Shown: positions 17,566-25,052 of the stretch, in pieces
How the letters are laid out: the number at the start of each line of letters is the position of its first letter
Numbering within the stretch: the stretch's first letter is position 1
NCBI GenBank assembly: GCA_965222205.1
Contig: OZ244932.1
Span: 2,542,001-2,606,000 of the forward strand
Length of the DNA: 64,000 nt
From: RHLJ01 sp965222205
GTDB lineage: Bacteria; Bacteroidota; Rhodothermia; Balneolales; Balneolaceae
Reading direction: 5' to 3'
Program-made: the position numbers and the translations under genes
The notes under the pieces: model-generated
Database searches by the model: none
Told to the model about the DNA's origin: nothing
Seen by the model: the letters and a program-made list of their open reading frames with translations, nothing else

Positions 17566-19235
17566 TCCCTCATCAATTTCTTATACGCAATACGATGGGG
17601 TTGATCATCATCAATGCCTAATCGTTGCTTACGGTTTTCTTCATATTCTGCGTAATTCCCTTCAAACCAATACACTTGACTATTTCCCTCAAAAGCTAAA
17701 ATATGTGTCGCAACGCGATCAAGAAACCATCTATCGTGAGAAATAACCACTGCACAGCCCGCGAAATTCAGTAACGCCTCTTCCAATGCCCGAAGTGTAT
17801 TTACATCCAGGTCATTAGTAGGCTCATCAAGCAGTAACACATTGGCTCCTTCTTTCAGCATTTTAGCCAGATGAACTCTATTACGCTCTCCACCTGATAG
17901 CTGCCCGGTTTTCTTTTGTTGATCACTTCCCGTAAAATTAAATCGCCCTACATAAGCTCTTGAGTTTATCTCACGATTTCCTAATTGGAGAATGTCATGG
18001 CCACCGGATATTTCTTCCCAGATAGTTTTTTCAGGATCAAGAGGACGCTTTTGATCTACATACCCAAGCTCTACTGTTTCTCCAAGTTCAAGAGTCCCAC
18101 TATCCGGTTTTTCCTCCCCGATAATCATTTTGAAAAGTGTGGTTTTACCAGCGCCATTAGCTCCGATAATCCCAACAATTCCTCCGGGAGGCAACTGAAA
18201 TTCCATATCCTCGACCAAAAGCTTGTCACCATATCCTTTAGAAACGTTGTCAGCTACAATTACTTTGGTACCAAGACGTGGACCTGCTGGAATCACAATC
18301 TGCATGTCGTCCTGCCGCTTTTCATTTTCCTGAGCGAGTAAGTCCTCATAAGCATTAATACGAGCTTTACTCTTAGCACGGCGACCTTTAGGGTTTTGAC
18401 GAATCCATTCCAATTCCTGCTGCAGTGTTTTCTGGCGGTTTGATTCCTGCTTCTCTTCCTGCTTTAGCCTATCCGACTTTTGCTCCAGCCATGAGGTATA
18501 ATTTCCTTTGAATGGGATTCCTTCTCCCCGATCCAATTCCAGAATCCATCCGGCTACATTATCAAGGAAGTACCGGTCGTGAGTTACCGCGATTACCGTT
18601 CCCTCATATCTTGCCAAATGCTGCTCCAACCAACCTACCGATTCCGCATCCAGATGATTGGTTGGCTCATCTAACAACAACACATCCGGTTTTTTCAGAA
18701 GTAACCGACACAGAGCTACACGTCTTGCTTCTCCACCGGAAAGCACCTTCACCGAAGTATCGCCCGGAGGACAGCGTAAAGCATCCATTGCCTGATTCAG
18801 TTTTGCATCCAGATCCCAGGCATCCAGGTGATCAATTTTTTCCTGAAGCTTCGCCTGTTTTGCAATCAGGGCATCAAAATCTGCGTCCGGATCTGCAAAA
18901 CCTGCATTCACATCTTCATATTCTTTGATCAGGTCTACTGTCTCCTGAACTCCTTCTTCTACAATTTCTTTGACGGTTTTCTCAGGATCGAGGTGAGGCT
19001 CCTGTGCCAGATAGCCAAATGTAATTCCCTTCTGTATACTGATATCGCCCAGGTAATCTTTATCGATACCGGCAATAATCCGAAGCAGAGTAGATTTACC
19101 CGCACCGTTTAATCCAAGTACACCGATTTTTGCCCCATAAAAAAAGGACAGATAAATATCTTTAAGTACAGTTTTGTTGGGCTTGTGAACTTTGCTCACC
19201 CCAACCATCGAAAAAATAATCTTCTGGTCGCTCAA
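17562..19235 (-). CDS. ettA: energy-dependent translational throttle protein EttA (ABC-F)
   Basis: A 557-residue ABC-F ATPase with two nucleotide-binding domains and no membrane segments. The first Walker A is GLNGAGKST (about 38-46), with the signature LSGGEARRV and LLLDEPTNHLD. The second has GANGAGKTT, LSGGERNRV and LLLDEPTNDLD. Between them lies the arm and linker region (about 245-330, rich in K, Q and R). Length and N-terminal sequence (SLSFFYGAKIGVLGLNG-like) match EttA, which binds the ribosomal E site and gates the first peptide bond according to the ATP/ADP ratio. The start is TTG at 19235. It is transcribed alone, with a repeat-rich spacer upstream. Confidence 0.93.
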   Translation of the reverse strand: MSDQKIIFSMVGVSKVHKPNKTVLKDIYLSFFYGAKIGVLGLNGAGKSTLLRIIAGIDKDYLGDISIQKGITFGYLAQEPHLDPEKTVKEIVEEGVQETVDLIKEYEDVNAGFADPDADFDALIAKQAKLQEKIDHLDAWDLDAKLNQAMDALRCPPGDTSVKVLSGGEARRVALCRLLLKKPDVLLLDEPTNHLDAESVGWLEQHLARYEGTVIAVTHDRYFLDNVAGWILELDRGEGIPFKGNYTSWLEQKSDRLKQEEKQESNRQKTLQQELEWIRQNPKGRRAKSKARINAYEDLLAQENEKRQDDMQIVIPAGPRLGTKVIVADNVSKGYGDKLLVEDMEFQLPPGGIVGIIGANGAGKTTLFKMIIGEEKPDSGTLELGETVELGYVDQKRPLDPEKTIWEEISGGHDILQLGNREINSRAYVGRFNFTGSDQQKKTGQLSGGERNRVHLAKMLKEGANVLLLDEPTNDLDVNTLRALEEALLNFAGCAVVISHDRWFLDRVATHILAFEGNSQVYWFEGNYAEYEENRKQRLGIDDDQPHRIAYKKLMRD

Positions 19236-19799
19236 GGTTTTAGAATTTGATTCTGGTTTTTTAAAGAATTGTCATTTTGAGGTTACTGCCGGAAAATCTG
19301 CAAAATTAGTTTCTTGTGCAGATCTTTCGCTTCGCTCTGGATGACTTTTCAGAAAGAACCCAAAGGTACGGAGAGTTAAAGGGTTTTCAAGGGGTGATTT
19401 TATCTGAGTTTAGTTCAGGATTTCATCGTCTTGATCTTTTTGTTCTGAAGCCTGTCTCGTTGAAGAACGGGAGATCAAGCCAAAAGGATATTGCTTTTAA
19501 AAGAGCTGTTTACTTTTGTGCCGACAAAAGTAACAAAAGCTCCCATCTGCGAATGCCTTGCGGGTTCATGAATACACCCACTGAATAAATCCAAAGGTCT
19601 ATGTTCGTTTCGATATATAAAAAAACTCTCATCCAGAGTGGATTTATTCTCCCTGCGGGACGTGGGAGTATTGTATTCACTATTCCGCTCACCATTCTAA
19701 GGATGGGTTTTAAGTTCTCTTCATCGCACTCAGAAGATAGTTCGTCAACGAATTACATGAGATCTACAAGGATTACAACAGATTTAATTAATAGGCTAG
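19236..19799. other. non-coding spacer packed with dispersed palindromic repeats
   Basis: No credible gene lies here. At 19271-19345 an element runs from GTCATTTTGAG to CTCTGGATGAC with an inner TCTGCA/TGCAGA hairpin. Its ends resemble the 'GTCATTCTGAG...CTTCGCTCAGGATGAC' palindromes I associate with Bacteroidota genomes. At 19430-19480, TCTTGATC and GATCAAG form a wide inverted repeat. At 19510-19533, TTACTTTTGT-GCCG-ACAAAAGTAA is a perfect 10-bp hairpin. The remainder to 19799 shows no clear structure. The block looks like a landing zone for several repeat families. Confidence 0.65.
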
Positions 19800-19978
19800 T
19801 TAAGTCCTCCCTTGAGGGAGGTGTCATTTTGAGCTTGCTCAAAAGACGGAGGGTGTCCCACTAGGCGCAAAACTTGAGGTAAATTCGGACACCCCTCCCT
19901 CCTTTGGCCTATACTGAATCCTCCGAAGGAGTGCCTTTGGCAAAGTTCAGCACAGGCTTCTCAAGAGGGGACTTTTAA
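19800..19978. repeat. compound-hairpin dispersed repeat, copy 2
   Basis: Same family as 1998-2138. The first 22 nt (AAGTCCTCCC...GAGGTG, 19802-19823) and 15 nt at 19842-19856 are identical to copy 1. Its hairpins are CCTCCCT/AGGGAGG, TTTTGAGC/GCTCAAAA (19827-19844) and GGGTGTCC/GGACACCC (19851-19894). The ends TTAAGTCC and GGACTTTTAA are terminal inverted repeats. The right terminal 18 bp are coding: they form the last five codons and stop of the adenylate cyclase gene. Confidence 0.82.
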
Positions 19979-21058
19979 GGAATGTAATTTATGAGTATTC
20001 ACCGAATGTAGTTGTACCGGGAGCTCTTTTCCTTTGAGTACAACCTCACCGAGCAGAGATGGCGTGTAATCAGATTTAAATGAAAGATCTTTGAGTAGAT
20101 CACCGGAGATTAGTAGTTGAGCATCAAACTCATTGCATTTATCCTGTATTCGGGAAGTAGTGTTGATGACATCTCCGTGATAAGCGATTTCTTTTTTAAC
20201 CACTCCTACTTCCGTTACTACTAACTCGCCTCCATGCAACCCGGCTTTAAACTCGGGCAGAATCCCAAAGTTATTTTCATAAAACTCTTTCTTTTCATAC
20301 AGCCTTCGGCGAAATGTAAAATAGAGATCGATGCAGGTATTTTCTTTTACTCCTTTTTCATAGTCCCAACAAATTACTGCTTCATCTCCTACATATTGGT
20401 AAATGTGACCATGATAATGCTGTACGATTTCATTCAAATCATAAAAACATTGCTGAATAAGCGAACTATATTTCAAATACCCCATTTGCTCCGCTAAACT
20501 CGTTGAAGATTTCAAATCCAGAAACATGAATATCTTTTTCTCCACTCTCGGAGTCCGATACTTCCCTCTGATCATATCAAATAAAATTCCGGGACCGAAT
20601 TTTTCGTTTACCATTCTGAAAAAAGAAAACAAAGAACTTGCCAGGATAAAGAAGGTCAGGATTGAAAATATGGCTCCACTTTCAAAGACACGATCCGATG
20701 ATAAGGTGGTAGGCAACTCAATCACGTAGTTCAGATAGTTTATAGCTATCGACAGGACTGTTCCAATAAGAAAGGTATAAGCCACGGTCTTGATGAGCAG
20801 CCGTGTTCCTATTGACTTTCTTTGCAGCCATTCATTCTCGAAAATCAGTTCAAGTAATCCATAAAGCACCCCAGTGATTATACCTATAAAGAATGCAATC
20901 CTGAATCCTTCAAGCTTAGAAAGCGGACTTACTACTTCAATCCCTATTTCCCCTCCCAGACCAATCCGCCGAAGAACATGATAAGTCAACGAAGCCAAAA
21001 TCCAGTATAGTAAGATAGTGGCGAATAACTTCAGCCTATGCTGAGTCTTAATTTTCAT
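19961..21058 (-). CDS. membrane-bound class III adenylate/guanylate cyclase
   Basis: A 365-residue protein with about four N-terminal membrane helices (about 8-28, 48-68, 85-107 and 125-148) followed by a cytoplasmic class III cyclase domain (about 165-350). Catalytic features are FLDLKSSTSLAE (first metal aspartate near 172), QYVGDEAVICWD (second metal Asp) and GDVINTTSRIQ. These fit production of cAMP or another cyclic nucleotide, since the K and D/T base-selecting positions are not decisive by eye. The last residues LKVPS and the stop codon are encoded by the end of a dispersed repeat (19961-19978), so the original C-terminus may have differed. The cognate receptor is not in the window. 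Confidence 0.85.
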   Translation of the reverse strand: MKIKTQHRLKLFATILLYWILASLTYHVLRRIGLGGEIGIEVVSPLSKLEGFRIAFFIGIITGVLYGLLELIFENEWLQRKSIGTRLLIKTVAYTFLIGTVLSIAINYLNYVIELPTTLSSDRVFESGAIFSILTFFILASSLFSFFRMVNEKFGPGILFDMIRGKYRTPRVEKKIFMFLDLKSSTSLAEQMGYLKYSSLIQQCFYDLNEIVQHYHGHIYQYVGDEAVICWDYEKGVKENTCIDLYFTFRRRLYEKKEFYENNFGILPEFKAGLHGGELVVTEVGVVKKEIAYHGDVINTTSRIQDKCNEFDAQLLISGDLLKDLSFKSDYTPSLLGEVVLKGKELPVQLHSVNTHKLHSLKVPS

Positions 21059-21091
21059 AGTACATAAACCAATTAATGGCTTAATGTACTA

Positions 21092-21994
21092 TTACTCCTG
21101 GATATCAGCGAGTGCTTCTTCTAATTCGTCAAATCTGAACTCAAACTCATTTACCTGAAGTTTTTTGGGCTGCATACGGATGCTGTCTGTGATGGGCTTG
21201 GCACCTTCTCCGTACATCACCTGAAGTGCTAGTTTCGGAACCCGAAAAATATTAGGTCGATTAATGACAGAAGCTAATGTCTCCGCAAATTCATTCATAT
21301 CTACCGGATTGGGCGCACACACATTATATGCCCCTTCTATCTCTTCCTGTTCTATCGGGTAGATGAGCGCGTTGCAAAGATCAGTTCGGTGAACCCAGCT
21401 CATATATTGCTTTCCATCACCAACCGGACCTCCGACACCAAACTTAAATGGCGGTAGCATTTTTTCGAGCGCTCCTCCATTTTTTTCCAACACGATTCCA
21501 ATCCGCGGGTTTACAACCCGAACTCCTAACTCAGCTACTTTTTGGGACTCTTCTTCCCAGTCTTTGCACACCTGAGCTAGGAAATCATCTGCTACGGGAT
21601 TAGACTCATCCAGAACTTTATCTCCCTGATTGCCATAAAAGCCGGAGGCTGAAGCCGAAACAAATACATCGGGTTTATTCTCCGCCTTCTTCATGGCTCC
21701 CACTAATTGTCTGGTGGAATCGATGCGGCTGTCGTAGATGCGTTTCTTCACTTCCTCATTCCAGCGCTGACTAAAAATACTTTCTCCGGCTAAATGAATC
21801 ACCGCATCGGCTGTATTCATAGCCTCCACTAAGTCATCCTCCCAGCTTATGAACTGCTGATTCTTTGCCGCTTCGTCTTTGTACTTCTTCGGGCTTCGGG
21901 TGATTACGGTGATATAATGTCCCTGCTGGAGTAGCAGCATCCGAAGCTCCTCCCCGATAAATCCCGTTCCGCCTGTGATGAGTATTTTTTTCAT
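21092..21994 (-). CDS. TIGR01777 family NAD(P)-dependent epimerase (YfcH/SDR39U1-like)
   Basis: A 300-residue short-chain dehydrogenase-type protein. The N-terminal Rossmann motif is ILITGGTGFIG, then VIHLAGESIFSQRW, the SASASGFYG segment carrying the Ser/Tyr region, and a C-terminal region ending in an alpha/beta tail (DUF1731-like: LQVMYGEGAKPITDSIR). These features identify the TIGR01777/SDR39U1 family of sugar-nucleotide-epimerase-like proteins, whose substrate is generally unknown. I use the ATG at 21994 rather than the GTG at 22006. It lies 33 bp upstream of the cyclase gene on the same strand, so they are probably co-transcribed. It borders the cassette array on its upstream side. Confidence 0.88.
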   Translation of the reverse strand: MKKILITGGTGFIGEELRMLLLQQGHYITVITRSPKKYKDEAAKNQQFISWEDDLVEAMNTADAVIHLAGESIFSQRWNEEVKKRIYDSRIDSTRQLVGAMKKAENKPDVFVSASASGFYGNQGDKVLDESNPVADDFLAQVCKDWEEESQKVAELGVRVVNPRIGIVLEKNGGALEKMLPPFKFGVGGPVGDGKQYMSWVHRTDLCNALIYPIEQEEIEGAYNVCAPNPVDMNEFAETLASVINRPNIFRVPKLALQVMYGEGAKPITDSIRMQPKKLQVNEFEFRFDELEEALADIQE

Positions 21995-22215
21995 TTCTTG
22001 ATTCACTTAGTATTTGACTATAAAACTACTCAAATCTGAAATGCATTCCTTCAATTTTGATTGTTCTCATTATAATTCTTCGGCGTAAGCTGATGTTTGT
22101 ACTTTGTTAATAAATCAGCTTTATTCATGATATTCTTATTATTCATAGGAATAACATGAATTAAACTTAAAGATGAAACTCGGATAACACCAATACAATG
22201 CGTGTTATTCTTATG
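21995..22215. other. AT-rich spacer upstream of the cassette array
   Basis: No gene found. It holds AAGCTGAT/ATCAGCTT (about 22088-22121) and an imperfect inverted pair CATAGGAATAACAT (22144-22157) with GTGTTATTCTTATG (22202-22215) that ends exactly at the cassette junction. The latter could belong to the pre-insertion target site. I could not make a proper attC or attI of it, and no integrase gene is present. Confidence 0.4.
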
Positions 22216-23295
22216 TTACCTACAATACTGAAAAAAATCGTGACAGAAACAGAATTAGCCATATTAAACTCAATAATAAGTGCCGGAATTGGCGCTATTT
22301 CGGCTTTAGCGGTTGTTTTGATTGAAGGAAGACGAGAGAAAAAAAAAGCAAAGCAAACCGAATACGATACTTATAAAAAGTATTCAAAACCAATTATGTT
22401 TGCAGCCGAAACATTATCTTGGCGAATTAATGAAATATTGACTTTTAATGCTGCTTTTTTATTGCCAGACGCACCCGAAAATGGATTTTTTAAATACAAA
22501 TTTGATAGTACAGTTTATCGACTTTGTGCTTTAATTGGTTGGATTAGAGCTGCACAAAAAGAGCATTCTTATCTGGAAGGATTTGGAAATACAAAAAATG
22601 CAAAAGTTAGAGAATCAATCATTTCCCTTCAAAAAGTGCTTGCCGACGGTAGTCAAGTCGAAGTTTCTATAATTGAAGAACTATCGAAACTGTACGATAT
22701 TCCAATCAAAGAATTGTCCGATAAAGTAAGGTCGGAAATCGGAGTAGAATGCGAACGAATAGTTTTCAAATATATTCCAGACCAAGTCAAAAAAAATGTT
22801 GCCCTTTTAAAAGAAAAGGAGCAATTAAAATTGGTAAATGAAGTAATCGATTTGATATGTGAAAAAACGCAATCACCTAAACTCGAAAAGAAAGAAATAA
22901 AGAAAAAGCTGGATATTGCAATTGATGAAATTGCAAGAGAGTTTTGTTGGATTTATAGAGACTGGCAAAATGCAATTGGAGACGAAATGCTTATAAAATT
23001 AAATGACAGTTACCGCTATTATGACGTCATCGGATTTGCAGGCTTTATGAAAAAAAACAAAGAAAATGTTTGGTTACAAAAAGTAAATAACCTTTTTGCC
23101 AATTTGGACATTTCAATTGACAATAGATTTGATTCGAGAGTTGGACAAATTAAGGACATTTATATTGCACTTATTAATTTGATTCAAGAGTTGAACAATT
23201 CAATTGAAGATGAGCAAGCAATTTCAAGTAATAGTCTAAATAAATTATCTCAATATTCAACGGAGTTAAAGAAACAACGGGAAAAAGTACTGTAG
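22213..23295 (+). CDS. cassette gene 1: membrane-anchored orphan protein
   Basis: I do not recognise the family. The roughly 360-residue product has one N-terminal hydrophobic segment (ILNSIISAGIGAISALAVVLI), then a basic stretch (EGRREKKKAKQ) and a long, mostly helical cytoplasmic part rich in K, E and I with coiled-coil tendency. That is an Nin-Ccyt anchor layout. Codons are strikingly AT-rich compared with neighbours. The ATG at 22213-22215 spans the inferred cassette boundary (22215|22216), an ATG at 22198 lies wholly outside it, and a GTG at 22240 lies inside, so the native start may be GTG 22240. The TAG stop (23293-23295) overlaps the 5' core of the attC-like site. The function may be defence or stress related, as for many cassette genes, but that is only inference. 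Confidence 0.7.
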   Translation: MLPTILKKIVTETELAILNSIISAGIGAISALAVVLIEGRREKKKAKQTEYDTYKKYSKPIMFAAETLSWRINEILTFNAAFLLPDAPENGFFKYKFDSTVYRLCALIGWIRAAQKEHSYLEGFGNTKNAKVRESIISLQKVLADGSQVEVSIIEELSKLYDIPIKELSDKVRSEIGVECERIVFKYIPDQVKKNVALLKEKEQLKLVNEVIDLICEKTQSPKLEKKEIKKKLDIAIDEIAREFCWIYRDWQNAIGDEMLIKLNDSYRYYDVIGFAGFMKKNKENVWLQKVNNLFANLDISIDNRFDSRVGQIKDIYIALINLIQELNNSIEDEQAISSNSLNKLSQYSTELKKQREKVL

Positions 23296-23484
23296 GTAAC
23301 AACGTATATAAAACATAGCTATTACAGGCTTTCCGAGAGGTTTGTGCGTATTTGCGAAGACCGCCAAATTTTTAAATTTAGCTTTTTGAGAAATTTAATA
23401 GAAAAAGAAAATTTAAAAATTCGGCTCTGTGTTTATCCGAAAAGTTAGCGCCCATTTACACGCTACGTTTTATATACAAGACCG
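22216..23484 (+). mobile_element. integron-type gene cassette 1
   Basis: The segment begins (G)TTACCTACA at 22215/22216 and its attC-like site begins TGTAGGTAAC at 23291-23300. These are exact reverse complements over 10 nt, and the match continues to 14 nt with one difference. This is the relation expected when the first bases of a cassette are the end of its own attC in circular form. The right boundary is at 23484|23485 (CCG|TTAGAG). It carries one gene in the standard orientation, with attC at the 3' end. Confidence 0.78.
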
Positions 23485-23490
23485 TTAGAG
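23291..23490. other. attC-like recombination site 1 (about 200 bp)
   Basis: The outer core TGTAGGTAAC (1L) is followed by a 3-nt spacer and arm GTATATAAAACATAGC (23304-23319). The matching arm GCTACGTTTTATATAC is at 23462-23477 (one mismatch), then spacer AAGACC and core GTTAGAG (1R). The unequal spacers (3 versus 6) are as in real attC sites. The variable middle folds again through AAATTTTTAAATTT (from 23366) and AAATTTAAAAATT (from 23410). At about 200 bp it exceeds the familiar 60-150 bp sites. I recall similar sequence (GTGCGTATTTGCGAAGACC) from other Bacteroidota genomes, unverified. Confidence 0.72.
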
Positions 23491-25011
23491 TCAATGACTA
23501 TTTATGAATAACTACCCTTTTGAGAATGGACTACTGACAAAGGCAGCCGTAAGTTTTGGCTATCAAAGGCAAAGCAGATTATCAATGATGGCTGATATAT
23601 ATGAGAAATGTTTGTTTTACAAAAACACAACTTTCCTAAATAATTATATATACCATCAACCAAGCAGAGGTGGTTTAGAGTCAGAGATGACAAGAGCTAA
23701 AAGATTCAACTTGCAAAAAGATTATGTTCACTTAATTGAATGCGTGTTGGATGATATAATAAGTAGCAAATACTCCAATATTTCATTATCGCCTACATTT
23801 TATGAATTTGAAGTCAATAAGCCTGATGAAATTAAAATAGAATTTAGGCTCAAATCAACTCCTGGAACCGATAGAAAATTTTACAAAACAGTTAAAGAAA
23901 GATATTCAGATGACAATTCGAAAAAGCTATTGTCTGAAGAGTATTATTCGTCCAAGTTTTACAAAGAACATAATCAAGAAGGAATTAACTTTTATGGGGA
24001 GATACCTACTGGGACGAGCGATGATTTTCGCAATAAGGAGATCTCATTTGTTTATGGGTTCGATACTATGGCAGAGAAACTGTTTTCCTCATTTAGAGAA
24101 TTATCATATAATATCTTGCTCGATCCTATTTTAATAAAGAATTGGATCTTACATTTTACTTCAATTCAAGCTCCCGAATTGTTTACATCCGTTTCAAACA
24201 CCCATGTACAAGTTGAAAAACTTTCAAATACTTCAGTCAAAATAACAACTGACTTAAACATTAAGGAAATTGTCGAATACCATGAAAAAACAGCAAAGGA
24301 AGAATATAAAGATGCCTTTTACGATAGGCATGGAGACCTTGACAAACCGATTTACAATCAGGACGTTTTGCCTATGATATTAACACCTCTCCTTGATGAA
24401 CTAATAAATTTAACAAGATCTAATATAGAATTTCAAGGAGTTTATAACAGTTCTCAAAATTTTGGAGGATTGAATTTCTATAAAAGAATGTTAGAAAAAC
24501 ATTCTAATTCAATATCGAATTTTTCTGAATTTGTTCTAGGTAAAACAGGAATAATCAAAGAGAAAATTATTAATCAAGAAGCAAATCCATTTGATTTACT
24601 TAAACTTTATGAAAGATCGGAAAATTGGAGAAAATGGACGTCTCAAATTTCAAACGAAGAGAATATTATTCATGACTATATTAAGGAAATTAGTACGGAT
24701 CAATGGATATCCAAACTACCTAGTAAAGTGATACGATTTATTGTCGTAACTGCTACTGGACTTGGTGCCGATGCCCTTGGTGCTGGGGGGATAGGCACAG
24801 CCTCTGCCATAGGAGTTGGTGCACTTGATCATTTCTTAGTTGAACATACTATAAAAGGATTTACGCCAAAGCAATTTGTAACCCAAATTCAAAAACTTTA
24901 GCTTTTAACAATGACTCTAACAAACAATAAGCTCAATGAGCAAATTTATGGACTAGATTGTAATTTTTTAGAGCATTTTGAAAAAGTAAGCTCACTGAGC
25001 TTATCTGGACG
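23485..25011 (+). mobile_element. integron-type gene cassette 2
   Basis: Its first bases (G)TTAGAGTCA (23484-23493) are the reverse complement of TGACTCTAAC at 24912-24921, directly after the gene. The left boundary is the end of cassette 1. The right boundary is 25011|25012 (GGAC-G|TTGGAG), after which chromosomal sequence and the convergent cdsA gene follow. The only gene starts 19 bp from the cassette start, leaving a very short leader, as is typical for cassettes. Confidence 0.78.
23504..24901 (+). CDS. cassette gene 2: orphan protein with Gly/Ala-rich C-terminal segment
   Basis: Not recognised. The product is 465 residues, mostly hydrophilic, with a mixed alpha/beta N-terminal part (1-230), a central lysine- and asparagine-rich helical part, and near the C-terminus (about 410-450) a glycine/alanine-rich hydrophobic stretch with GLGADALGAGGIGTASAIG. 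That stretch could be a membrane-inserting hairpin, as in some toxins or defence effectors, or a tight helical packing motif. There is no signal peptide, no nuclease or NTPase motif that I can see, and no repeat. Base composition is AT-rich, unlike the flanking chromosomal genes. ATG start at 23504, 19 bp inside cassette 2. Function unknown. Confidence 0.72.
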   Translation: MNNYPFENGLLTKAAVSFGYQRQSRLSMMADIYEKCLFYKNTTFLNNYIYHQPSRGGLESEMTRAKRFNLQKDYVHLIECVLDDIISSKYSNISLSPTFYEFEVNKPDEIKIEFRLKSTPGTDRKFYKTVKERYSDDNSKKLLSEEYYSSKFYKEHNQEGINFYGEIPTGTSDDFRNKEISFVYGFDTMAEKLFSSFRELSYNILLDPILIKNWILHFTSIQAPELFTSVSNTHVQVEKLSNTSVKITTDLNIKEIVEYHEKTAKEEYKDAFYDRHGDLDKPIYNQDVLPMILTPLLDELINLTRSNIEFQGVYNSSQNFGGLNFYKRMLEKHSNSISNFSEFVLGKTGIIKEKIINQEANPFDLLKLYERSENWRKWTSQISNEENIIHDYIKEISTDQWISKLPSKVIRFIVVTATGLGADALGAGGIGTASAIGVGALDHFLVEHTIKGFTPKQFVTQIQKL

Positions 25012-25018
25012 TTGGAGA
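24912..25018. other. attC-like recombination site 2 (about 105 bp)
   Basis: Core TGACTCTAAC (24912-24921), a short spacer, then arm ATAAGCTCAATGAGC (24927-24941). The matching arm GCTCACTGAGCTTAT is at 24990-25004 (14 of 15 pair), then the 6-nt spacer CTGGAC and core GTTGGAG (25011-25017). The architecture matches site 1 (short left spacer, 6-nt right spacer), but the sequence is unrelated. That is how attC sites behave, since structure rather than sequence is conserved. Confidence 0.75.
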
Positions 25019-25052
25019 GAAAACTCATATCTTAGAAAATAGCTTAGTTATT

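Noticed and set aside
18512..18928. 138-codon open frame on the + strand
   Set aside because: It lies wholly antisense within ettA, has a proline/histidine-rich out-of-frame composition and no start signal; a shadow frame.
22144..22215. Inverted pair CATAGGAATAACAT / GTGTTATTCTTATG considered as a third attC or an attI upstream of cassette 1
   Set aside because: The pairing runs right up to the junction G with no 5-6-nt spacer, there is no separate core complement, and no cassette or integrase lies upstream. It may just be the insertion target.
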